Source of the DNA: Alistipes sp.
GTDB lineage: Bacteria > Bacteroidota > Bacteroidia > Bacteroidales > Rikenellaceae
DNA length: 5,245 nt
Direction of reading: 5' to 3'
Assembly (NCBI GenBank): GCA_017380955.1
Contig: JAFOCZ010000148.1
Span: forward strand, 1 to 5,245
The translations under genes and the position numbers were made by a program. Under the pieces are notes generated by a model that saw only the letters and a program-made list of their open reading frames with translations, ran no database searches and was not told the DNA's origin. Shown here piece by piece: positions 1 to 5,245 of this stretch. Numbering within the stretch: position 1 is the first letter of the stretch; every line of letters starts with the position of its first letter.

Positions 1-24
1 AATTAAAGAACTTATGCTCTGCAT

Positions 25-60
25 AAAAAAAGACAATCACTCGCGCAATTGTCTGTTTTT
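25..60 (-). terminator. Intrinsic terminator after tRNA-Gly, possibly bidirectional
   Basis: A 7-bp stem (AGACAAT at 31-37 pairing with ATTGTCT at 48-54) encloses a 10-nt loop. On the minus strand the hairpin is followed by a run of seven Ts (complement of 25-31), the form of a rho-independent terminator, and it begins only 7 nt beyond the tRNA 3' end. On the plus strand it is followed by GTTTTT (55-60), so it could also stop transcription entering from the left. A second tiny hairpin (TTATGC/GCATAA, 12-26) lies just beyond it. Stem pairing and T-runs are seen directly; function is inferred from form and position. Confidence 0.75.
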
Positions 61-61
61 G

Positions 62-134
62 AGCGGAAAACGAGACTCGAACTCGCGACCCCAACCTTGG
101 CAAGGTTGTGCTCTACCAACTGAGCTATTTCCGC
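62..134 (-). tRNA. tRNA-Gly (anticodon GCC)
   Basis: This is a complete 73-nt cloverleaf on the minus strand. The acceptor stem GCGGAAA/TTTCCGC pairs 128-134 with 63-69, and the discriminator base is U (position 62), as is usual for bacterial tRNA-Gly. The D arm is GCTC-AGTTGGTA-GAGC. The anticodon arm is CAACC-TTGCCAA-GGTTG, which places the GCC anticodon at 99-101; it reads glycine codons GGC and GGU. The T arm is GCGAG-TTCGAGT-CTCGT. No CCA is encoded (the next minus-strand bases are CAA), so CCA must be added by tRNA nucleotidyltransferase. The gene has its own promoter and terminator and appears to be a single-gene unit. Confidence 0.97.
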
Positions 135-184
135 AACACTAACATCTTAAAATTTTACGACTACAACCTTTTCGATTGCGAGTG

Positions 185-216
185 CAAAGGTAAGAACTTT
201 TTTCTTTTCCACCAAA
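185..216 (-). promoter_or_regulatory. Bacteroidetes-type promoter of tRNA-Gly
   Basis: Read on the minus strand, TTTG (213-216) is followed after exactly 20 nt by TACCTTTG (185-192). This is a full match to the Bacteroidetes primary sigma factor consensus, a -33 TTTG and a -7 TAnnTTTG about 19-21 nt apart. It points at the tRNA gene. Transcription would start near position 179, giving a leader of about 45 nt that is removed during tRNA maturation. Both boxes are seen directly; activity is inferred. Confidence 0.8.
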
Positions 217-489
217 CATTTTCTCAACTTTTTTTGAAAAAATTTTACTTTTTCTTTCGATAGAATTCAACAATAATAGTTAATATACTACTATTCAATT
301 ATTTACACTAACGATGATTTTAAAAGAATTTTTCACTCCAAAGAGCCTTTTTTCTGTAAAATACCAACATTTTCCATTCTCGATTGATAGATAATCAATT
401 TCTCTTCCCCAAAAAACTTCTCTTATTCTATCGAAAACTTCGCAACAACCACCATATTTCTACAATCTTTTCCACATTTTTCTCAACTT
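204..489. repeat. Imperfect two-block direct repeat in the intergenic region
   Basis: The block CTTTTCCAC followed by TTTTCTCAACTT occurs twice in the same orientation: 204-212 plus 219-230, and 467-475 plus 478-489. The blocks are separated by 6 nt in the left copy and 2 nt in the right copy. The extra bases of the left copy contain the CAAA that serves as the -33 box of the tRNA promoter on the other strand. TTTTCCACA at 468-476 differs by one base from the DnaA-box consensus TTATCCACA. In such AT-rich sequence part of the similarity may be chance; no function is assigned. Confidence 0.4.
255..436. repeat. 12-bp perfect inverted repeat, arms 158 nt apart
   Basis: TTTCGATAGAAT at 255-266 is the exact reverse complement of ATTCTATCGAAA at 425-436. 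The intervening 158 nt (267-424) carry no gene. The arms lie inside the direct-repeat pair at 204-230 and 467-489, so the layout is nested. The match is directly visible. It could be paired regulator sites, a relic of a small element, or coincidence in AT-rich DNA. Confidence 0.35.
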
Positions 490-549
490 ATATCATCAAA
501 AATAGTATATAATCATCGTGCGACATAGTCAAAAACAATAAATAATTTG

Positions 550-557
550 TAATTTTG
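550..557 (+). promoter_or_regulatory. Candidate -7 promoter box for the membrane-protein gene
   Basis: TAATTTTG matches the Bacteroidetes -7 consensus TAnnTTTG completely and lies 46 nt before the ATG at 604. Transcription would begin near 563 and give a leader of about 40 nt. No TTTG sits at the expected -33 position; the bases there (about 526-529) are TAGT. The promoter is therefore weak or activator-dependent, or the match is chance in AT-rich sequence. Confidence 0.45.
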
Positions 558-603
558 AGAGTGCGAACAACGATTTTCCTATAACCCTTTAGAGACCTGA
601 ACT

Positions 604-1848
604 ATGAAATTGGAACTTGACAGCAACATTCTGCTAACAATGATATCTATAAATATGACCATTATAGGTTTGACATCGTTGGCCGAGAAGAAGACAATCA
701 TTGGCGTGGATTATGGCAAATACCTTATCAACAAATACAAGTTGTTTAACATAATACCGATGTATGTGTTACTGGTACTCTTTGCCGTTATAAACATTCT
801 TGCATTGCTGACCCTCTACCTTACGGATTTCAACCTGCGAACAACAATCTTCGTAGGTCTCACCATATGTCTATCCTTTGCGATATACTACTTCTTTGGT
901 TTCATACTCCGCGAGAACTCATCCGTAAAGGCACAAATCTTCGAGAATGAGTTTATAGGTCTCTACTACAAAGACCCTACGCCTCCGGGTGCTGAGTGTG
1001 ACCGTGTGGTGAAGATGAACAATGGTTTCAGGACCACCAAGCGCATATCGAGCGATATAGTAACCTACTTCAATAAATTCAACAACGACACACAAAAGGC
1101 CTTTGAGGAGAGTTTCGGACCAGAGTCATACATATACAAACGTGGTAAGAGGATTACGAAGAGGTATATGGCGCTTATAGGCCACGAGCCCTATGACTAT
1201 AGCGGTGTTGATGGTCTGAATCACATATCGTGGGAGTTCTTCCAACTATACCGATGGTCGGATCTTCAGGAGAAGTGGATAATGGAGATACTCTCAATCT
1301 TCAACGATAAGTATGCGCAAAATAGTCCCGAGATGCGCCTTAACAACATTATCCGCGTAATGTTCCATATCAACGTCTTTGGACGCACCGACAATATGTT
1401 TGGTTATCGAGTTATGGACTACATATATAAATACGTTAAAGATGCTTATATCTGCCAATGCAACGTTAGCGCGGAGCGTGTGGAGAAGGAGAAGATACTC
1501 TTTGGCTACTATTGTCAATATCTCTTCACCTGCATACTATACCACTACTCGGAGCAGTCACACAAACTATCTATACGTCTTCTGAAGGATTTGTTGGCAA
1601 GTGCGGGTGTAGATGGTCATATCACAAAGCACGATATGCTTGAGATACTTCTTATGCAATCTGCGAAGTATCGCGATGTGAACACCGAGCAGATAGCAAC
1701 TATAGTGTTTAACTACTACAACGACATTACACCTAAAGAGGAGATAACAATAACCCTCGAGAGGGCACGAGAGATTATCCAAAACCAGAGCGAGGAGCAG
1801 TTAGGGGGTACGGTATCACGAACTGAGTTATTCGACGAGGTGTGTTAA
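604..1848 (+). CDS. Hypothetical membrane-anchored protein, about three TM segments
   Basis: I do not recognise the family of this 414-residue protein. Hydrophobic segments lie at about residues 9-25, 51-74 and 80-102, the last two forming a close hairpin. Lysines crowd the loop at 29-47 and a basic patch follows residue 102, so by the positive-inside rule that loop and the remaining roughly 310 residues should be cytoplasmic. The C-terminal part is rich in aromatic and charged residues, including a Tyr/Lys/Arg cluster at about 176-188. It looks mostly helical and shows no nucleotide-binding, protease or nuclease motif I can name. The ATG at 604 is chosen because the first membrane segment starts almost at once; an A-rich, not SD-like, stretch precedes it. 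Isoleucine is often ATA (6 of the first 12 Ile codons), rarer in the facing operon, which hints at a weakly expressed or accessory gene. It stands alone, with no partner on its strand. Confidence 0.85.
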   Translation: MKLELDSNILLTMISINMTIIGLTSLAEKKTIIGVDYGKYLINKYKLFNIIPMYVLLVLFAVINILALLTLYLTDFNLRTTIFVGLTICLSFAIYYFFGFILRENSSVKAQIFENEFIGLYYKDPTPPGAECDRVVKMNNGFRTTKRISSDIVTYFNKFNNDTQKAFEESFGPESYIYKRGKRITKRYMALIGHEPYDYSGVDGLNHISWEFFQLYRWSDLQEKWIMEILSIFNDKYAQNSPEMRLNNIIRVMFHINVFGRTDNMFGYRVMDYIYKYVKDAYICQCNVSAERVEKEKILFGYYCQYLFTCILYHYSEQSHKLSIRLLKDLLASAGVDGHITKHDMLEILLMQSAKYRDVNTEQIATIVFNYYNDITPKEEITITLERAREIIQNQSEEQLGGTVSRTELFDEVC

Positions 1849-1852
1849 TAGA

Positions 1853-1892
1853 GATAGTGGCTGTCGATCACGTTGGAACGACAGCCACTATC
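1853..1892. terminator. Perfect 14-bp hairpin between convergent genes
   Basis: GATAGTGGCTGTCG (1853-1866) pairs perfectly with 1879-1892 around a 12-nt loop. The hairpin begins 5 nt after the stop codon of the membrane-protein gene and lies 23 nt beyond the stop of the convergent CoA-transferase gene, so it probably ends both transcripts. The plus-strand flank is AT-rich (ATATTATTTATATA) but has no clean T-run, and the minus-strand flank (TCTCTATTAA) is poorer still. It may therefore act partly as a 3'-end stabiliser rather than a strong terminator. Pairing is seen directly; function is inferred. Confidence 0.7.
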
Positions 1893-1914
1893 ATATTATT
1901 TATATAGCCTCAAC

Positions 1915-3207
1915 TTACTTCAAGCGCAAGAAGCCGATGCCGAAACGCTCAACGGCAGCACGCTCCAAATCCTCGCGAACTGTAGGGTCGGCGATAGAGA
2001 TAAGGAGTTTAGCACGCTCTGCGAGCGACTTATTACGAAGGTATACGATACCGTGCTCCGTAGCGATATACTGAGCCTGGAAGCGTGTGGTAACAACACC
2101 CGCACCCTTGGTAAGCGTAGGTACAATCTTCGAGATACCCTTAGTGGTGATAGAAGGCAGGGCGATGAAACACTTGCCACCCTCCGACAACGCACCACCA
2201 TACATAAAGTCGTGCTGACCACCAACACCCGAGAAGATACGCTCACCGATGCTATCGGCGCAAATCTGACCTGTGAGGTCCACCTCGATAGCCGAGTTTA
2301 CAGCCATAACCTTAGGATTCTGACGGATGTTCTGAGGGTCGTTAGTCCACGCCACATCGCGGATAACAACATCGCGGTTACCATCCAAGTAGTCGTAGAG
2401 ACGCTGGCTACCCAAGCACAAGCACGCTACAGACTGACCAGGATATATCTTCTTCAACGAGTTATCGATGATACCCTTCTGGATAAGAGGCACCACACCA
2501 TCGGTCATAGCCTCGGTGTGGAGACCAAGGTGCTTATGGTCGTGTAAAGCATCGAGGACAGCGTTAGGAATACCACCCACGCCAATCTGCAATGTAGCAC
2601 CATCAGGAATCTCCTGTGCGATGAAGTTACCGATACGACGCTCCACATCGTTAGGAATAACCGTAGGTACCTCAACAAGTGGCTCATCACCGCGTACCAT
2701 AGCATCAATCTTCGACACGTGGATTACAGGGTCACCAAAGGTGCGAGGCATATACTTATTCACCTGCGCGATGATAACCTTAGAGCACTCCACAGCCGAG
2801 AATGCGAGGTCCGCAGAGACACCATACGAGCAGTAGCCATCCTCATCAGGCTCCGACACGTTAAGAAGTGTAACATCCAAAGGAATCTGTCCCGAGCGGA
2901 ACAAGAAAGGAATCTCACCCAAGAATGCAGGTATAGTCTGCGCAACACCCTCGTTGATAGCCTTACGGAGGTTATTAGCAACGAAGAAACTTAGTGGCTC
3001 AAACGAATCACGCAACTCAGCCTTTGCATAAGGAGCATCGCAACGACCAATGGCAAATGCTGTGTATACCTTTACATCGCGAAGTTCCGCAGCGCGGTCG
3101 GTCATAGCCTGCACCAACACCTCAGGAACAGATGTAGAGCCCTGGATATATACCGAGTCACCCGACTTTATAAGTTTTACGGCCTCTGCCGCACTAACTA
3201 AATTCAT
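1915..3207 (-). CDS. Acetyl-CoA hydrolase/transferase family CoA-transferase
   Basis: This enzyme moves CoA from an acyl-CoA to an acceptor acid, typically acetate, through a glutamyl-CoA thioester in the cytoplasm. With 430 residues it has the full length of the 4-hydroxybutyrate/butyryl-CoA:acetate transferase group. Visible marks are GVGGIPNAVL (209-218), HTEAMTDG (230-237) with the likely catalytic Glu232, the CoA-site motif SGVGGQHDF (326-334), and TEHGIVYL (383-390) near the C-terminus. The ATG at 3207 is preferred. An upstream in-frame TTG at 3237 would add ten residues but would put an intercistronic hairpin inside the coding sequence, and homology begins at MNLVSAAEAV. It is the last gene of the operon, 50 nt after the aminotransferase. 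Next to iorAB it plausibly converts arylacetyl-CoA plus acetate to arylacetate plus acetyl-CoA. Butyryl-, propionyl-, succinyl- or 4-hydroxybutyryl-CoA remain possible substrates, so no gene symbol is given. Confidence 0.93.
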   Translation of the reverse strand: MNLVSAAEAVKLIKSGDSVYIQGSTSVPEVLVQAMTDRAAELRDVKVYTAFAIGRCDAPYAKAELRDSFEPLSFFVANNLRKAINEGVAQTIPAFLGEIPFLFRSGQIPLDVTLLNVSEPDEDGYCSYGVSADLAFSAVECSKVIIAQVNKYMPRTFGDPVIHVSKIDAMVRGDEPLVEVPTVIPNDVERRIGNFIAQEIPDGATLQIGVGGIPNAVLDALHDHKHLGLHTEAMTDGVVPLIQKGIIDNSLKKIYPGQSVACLCLGSQRLYDYLDGNRDVVIRDVAWTNDPQNIRQNPKVMAVNSAIEVDLTGQICADSIGERIFSGVGGQHDFMYGGALSEGGKCFIALPSITTKGISKIVPTLTKGAGVVTTRFQAQYIATEHGIVYLRNKSLAERAKLLISIADPTVREDLERAAVERFGIGFLRLK

Positions 3208-3225
3208 ACTTATTTGGTTTAAGAA

Positions 3226-3249
3226 GGGCTGTCCCAAAGCGGGCAGCCC
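3226..3249 (-). promoter_or_regulatory. GC-rich intercistronic hairpin (attenuator or processing site)
   Basis: GGGCTG (3226-3231) pairs with CAGCCC (3244-3249), extended by CCC/GGG (3233-3235 with 3241-3243) across a single bulged T, around a 5-nt loop. It lies 8 nt after the aminotransferase stop codon and 18 nt before the CoA-transferase ATG. The minus-strand bases after it (TTCTTAAACC) give only a poor T-run, so partial termination or mRNA stabilisation fits better than a full stop. It may lower CoA-transferase expression relative to the genes before it. Confidence 0.6.
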
Positions 3250-3257
3250 AAATTTTA

Positions 3258-4574
3258 TTAATAATCCTGGCTAAACATACGGAGACGCTTATCCAACTCA
3301 TCGTACTGATAGTCCGAAATCATCGACACACAACCGCGCAAGCCCTCACGAGAACTTCCCGTAGGTGCGAGGGTGATAGCCGAGATACCGTAGTAGATAA
3401 GTTTGTTGATAAGTTGCTCGCCTGTCATATCCTTATAGCCGAATGTGAAGAAGAAGCCATCGCTAACATCCTGCTCACAATCCTTGTCATAAACGATATG
3501 GAAGCCATTCTTAACCATAATCTCCTTAACACGCTGTGCACGACGTGCATACTCGCGTGTGTGACCTACGAAGTCCAAACGACCATCCGACGCAGCGCGG
3601 AACATAGCCGCCAAGGCATACTGCGCAGAGTGTGGAACACCTGATGACAACACATAGAGGATATTGAAGATGAAGTTACGACGGAACTGACCATCGTTGC
3701 CATACTTCTCTGCCAAAGCCTCGTAGCAGCGGTCCGCAAGTGCAGGATTCATAGCCACGATGGCGATACGCTGACCTGCATAAGAGAACATCTTTGAACC
3801 TGACAAGAGGTGCAAGCAGTTATTGGTATAGCGTGCTACAGATGGCTGGTATGGTGCCTCAAAAGGTTTAGAACGATCCTCGCGGAAGTCCATATTGAGG
3901 TATGCCAAGTCCTCAACTACGATAACATCATACTTGGTAGCCATACGGCCGATAATCTCCAACTCTGCCTCATTGAGACACATCCACGTAGGGTTGTTAG
4001 GGTTAGAGTAGATGATACCACTGATGCGACCCGATGAGAGTATCTCCTCCAATTTCTGCTCCAACTTCTCGCCACGATAGTCGATAACGTCGAACGACTC
4101 GAAGCGGATACCCTGTACCTTACACTGTGCCTTCTGCACTGGGAAACCTGGGTCAATGAAGAGGATAGTATCGCGATCCTTACGCATCTGGCTGAGGGCC
4201 ATAAACGTAGCGAAAGCACCCTGCATAGAGCCCACCGTAGGCACAATGCACACCGGAGGGATGTCGAGGTTGATGAAGGCCTTGATGAAGCGTGATGCCT
4301 CCTTTACAAGAGGCTCGATACCTGTGATAAGAGGATACTTAGAGCCTACACCCGCCAGCAACGCCTCGTGCTCCGCCTCGATACCAATCATCTCGGCAGG
4401 AAGACCAGGCTCACCAATCTCCATACGAATATACTCAACACCCATCTTTGCCTCGATATCCTTCACCACGCTCACAAACTGGCGAATAGAAGCAGCGCCC
4501 AACTCCTTGGCGTTACGAAGACCGTTGGCAATACAGATGTTATCTACGGTTTGTTTATCTAATGGTCTATCCAT
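3258..4574 (-). CDS. Class I/II PLP-dependent aminotransferase, probably aromatic amino acid
   Basis: This enzyme transfers the amino group of an amino acid to a 2-oxoacid, using pyridoxal phosphate, in the cytoplasm. The 438-residue protein carries the fold-type I marks in order: the substrate/PLP region IGEPGLP (53-59), PTVGSMQGA (112-120) for the phosphate cup, NPNNPTW (191-197) with Asn194, EDLAY (221-225) with Asp222 for the pyridine nitrogen and Tyr225, and SGSKMFSYAGQR (258-269) with Schiff-base Lys261 and Arg269. GLRGCVSM (411-418) supplies the likely carboxylate-binding Arg413. Trp197 stands where many relatives have Gly (NPTG). The ATG at 4574 is chosen because it follows the iorB stop by 7 nt; an upstream in-frame start at 4661 would overlap iorB by 80 nt and add a basic, family-unlike N-terminus. 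Directly downstream of iorB, it probably feeds arylpyruvates to IorAB. Substrate is inferred from context; branched-chain or general amino-acid use is possible. Confidence 0.92.
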   Translation of the reverse strand: MDRPLDKQTVDNICIANGLRNAKELGAASIRQFVSVVKDIEAKMGVEYIRMEIGEPGLPAEMIGIEAEHEALLAGVGSKYPLITGIEPLVKEASRFIKAFINLDIPPVCIVPTVGSMQGAFATFMALSQMRKDRDTILFIDPGFPVQKAQCKVQGIRFESFDVIDYRGEKLEQKLEEILSSGRISGIIYSNPNNPTWMCLNEAELEIIGRMATKYDVIVVEDLAYLNMDFREDRSKPFEAPYQPSVARYTNNCLHLLSGSKMFSYAGQRIAIVAMNPALADRCYEALAEKYGNDGQFRRNFIFNILYVLSSGVPHSAQYALAAMFRAASDGRLDFVGHTREYARRAQRVKEIMVKNGFHIVYDKDCEQDVSDGFFFTFGYKDMTGEQLINKLIYYGISAITLAPTGSSREGLRGCVSMISDYQYDELDKRLRMFSQDY

Positions 4575-4581
4575 TGTTCTG

Positions 4582-5163
4582 TTATTTTTTGATTGAGTTC
4601 TCATAACCTGCGCGTACTGCAGCAAGGTTCTTCTCGATAACCTCCTCACCCTTACGAGCAAAGATACGACGAATACCTGCCTCTATCTTCTCAAATTCGA
4701 TATCAAGCATAGGTATCGCAGCACCCAACAACACCATATTGGCTGCCTGGAGTGGTGCGCCAGCATCCTTAGCCAACTGCTCCACATTCAACGATACACA
4801 GTTAGGCAATGCTGCGAGGTGAGCGTTCAACTCCTCCTCTGCAGGGTAGTTAGGGATGTTGATGAAAGGTACGTTTGAGGTAACCACCCAACCATCCTTC
4901 TTGAGGTATGAGAGGTAGCGCAAAGCCTCCATAGGCTCCAATGAGATGATGATATCTGCACCACCCTTAGCGATAAGATCCGACGCGATAGGCTCTGTCG
5001 AGAGACGAAGGTTACTCTGAACATCACCACCACGCTGGCTCATACCGTGAACCTCTGCCTGCTTGATATTCCAACCCTCGGCCATTGCTGCCTCGCCGAT
5101 AACCGTAGCAATCGACAGAATACCCTGTCCGCCGACGCCTGCCAAAATAATATCTTTCTTCAT
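4582..5163 (-). CDS. iorB: Indolepyruvate ferredoxin oxidoreductase, beta subunit
   Basis: This is the small subunit of the two-subunit IorAB complex, which oxidatively decarboxylates arylpyruvates (indolepyruvate, phenylpyruvate, 4-hydroxyphenylpyruvate) with CoA to arylacetyl-CoA and CO2, reducing ferredoxin. The 193 residues form a single pyruvate-ferredoxin-oxidoreductase gamma-type domain of normal length. They begin with AGVGGQGIL (8-16) and carry the diagnostic EVHGMSQRGGDVQSNLRL stretch (37-54). No Fe-S or thiamine-diphosphate motif is present, as expected, since these lie in IorA. The ATG at 5163 starts directly at the domain and is preceded by A-rich sequence (AAAAAGAAA) rather than a clear SD. 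The upstream gene ends 27 nt earlier and the aminotransferase starts 7 nt later, so all are very likely co-transcribed. A related 2-oxoacid oxidoreductase gamma subunit is the main alternative, but the pairing with an aminotransferase favours IorB. Confidence 0.93.
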   Translation of the reverse strand: MKKDIILAGVGGQGILSIATVIGEAAMAEGWNIKQAEVHGMSQRGGDVQSNLRLSTEPIASDLIAKGGADIIISLEPMEALRYLSYLKKDGWVVTSNVPFINIPNYPAEEELNAHLAALPNCVSLNVEQLAKDAGAPLQAANMVLLGAAIPMLDIEFEKIEAGIRRIFARKGEEVIEKNLAAVRAGYENSIKK

Positions 5164-5190
5164 AATAGTTTCTTTTTAGTTGTTAGCGGA

Positions 5191-5245
5191 CTACTCATTC
5201 TTTGCAGCGGCTGCAGCGCGTGCCTTAGCGTGACGCTTAGCAGTC
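5191..5245 (-). CDS. iorA: C-terminal end of upstream gene, probably iorA (partial)
   Basis: Only the last 17 complete codons and the TAG stop (5191-5193) are in the window; the rest lies beyond the right edge. The visible residues, TAKRHAKARAAAAAKNE, form an Ala- and Lys/Arg-rich tail with no diagnostic motif. The assignment rests on position: IorA, the large thiamine-diphosphate and 4Fe-4S subunit, is normally encoded just before iorB, and the 27-nt gap and shared strand fit an operon. The frame is supported by alanine- and lysine-rich codon use that runs uninterrupted to the stop. It could also be another co-transcribed gene. Confidence 0.6.
   Translation of the reverse strand, partial: TAKRHAKARAAAAAKNE

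Larger units (their letters stand above)
135..603. other. AT-rich intergenic region between divergent tRNA and membrane-protein gene
   Basis: These 469 bases contain no credible gene. The longest plus-strand reading from an ATG that I noticed (314-394) would give only 26 residues, with no family resemblance. The region is strongly AT-rich and, on the plus strand, poor in G. It holds the tRNA promoter (185-216), a probable -7 box for the downstream gene (550-557), a two-block direct repeat (204-230 and 467-489) and a 12-bp inverted repeat (255-266 and 425-436). There is also a small hairpin ATTGAT/ATCAAT at 383-399. No riboswitch-like or RNA-gene structure was recognised. Confidence 0.7.

Noticed and set aside
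314..394. Short plus-strand ORF of 26 residues in the intergenic region
   Set aside because: It is very short, has no upstream promoter or ribosome-binding signal, and lies in AT-rich sequence where such readings arise by chance.
468..476. DnaA-box-like TTTTCCACA, as a possible replication origin
   Set aside because: It is a single near-match with no cluster of boxes and no dnaA or other origin-linked genes nearby, so this is not enough to call an origin.
497..504. Minus-strand TATTTTTG matching the -7 promoter consensus
   Set aside because: The nearest TTTG (530-533) is 25 nt away, too far for the usual spacing, and no gene starts downstream before the tRNA promoter. Likely chance in AT-rich DNA.
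62..603. tRNA-Gly as an integration site for a mobile element
   Set aside because: No integrase gene and no repeat of the tRNA 3' end were seen in the window, and the flanking sequence carries the tRNA's own terminator and promoter intact.
1873..2547. Plus-strand ORF of 224 residues opposite the CoA-transferase gene
   Set aside because: It lies antisense inside a clear enzyme gene and starts inside the terminator hairpin. Its composition, rich in Arg, Thr and Leu, is typical of a shadow frame.
4156..4596. Plus-strand ORF of 146 residues opposite the aminotransferase gene
   Set aside because: It is antisense to a well-supported gene, with no family features and no promoter; a frame shadow.

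Overview
The window looks like chromosomal DNA of an anaerobic Bacteroidota, most likely order Bacteroidales (an Alistipes/Bacteroides-type gut organism; the genus cannot be fixed from the sequence). The clues are a textbook Bacteroidetes promoter (TTTG, 20 nt, TAnnTTTG) in front of a tRNA gene, start codons preceded by A-rich rather than Shine-Dalgarno sequence, a tRNA without an encoded CCA, and an anaerobic ferredoxin-linked 2-oxoacid oxidoreductase.

Layout. Positions 1-200 hold a minus-strand tRNA-Gly(GCC) unit with its promoter and an intrinsic terminator. Positions 135-603 are an AT-rich intergenic stretch between the tRNA and a divergent plus-strand gene. It contains a candidate -7 promoter box for that gene and a few imperfect repeats, but no credible ORF. 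Positions 604-1848 (+) encode a 414-residue protein of unknown function with about three N-terminal membrane segments and a large, probably cytoplasmic, C-terminal part. A perfect 14-bp hairpin (1853-1892) separates it from the convergent minus-strand operon.

The operon fills 1915-5245 and reads from right to left. It consists of the last codons of a gene that is probably iorA, then iorB (indolepyruvate ferredoxin oxidoreductase beta subunit), a class I/II PLP aminotransferase, and an acetyl-CoA hydrolase/transferase-family CoA-transferase. The first three genes are tightly spaced (27 and 7 nt). The CoA-transferase follows after 50 nt that contain a GC-rich hairpin.

Taken together, the operon suggests oxidative fermentation of (aromatic) amino acids. 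The aminotransferase would make an arylpyruvate, and IorAB would decarboxylate it to an arylacyl-CoA while reducing ferredoxin. The CoA-transferase would then pass CoA to acetate, releasing an arylacetate and conserving energy as acetyl-CoA. The family assignments are strong; the joint pathway and the exact substrates are inference. I see no mobile element, CRISPR array or defence system, and the only gene of unknown nature is the membrane protein at 604-1848.
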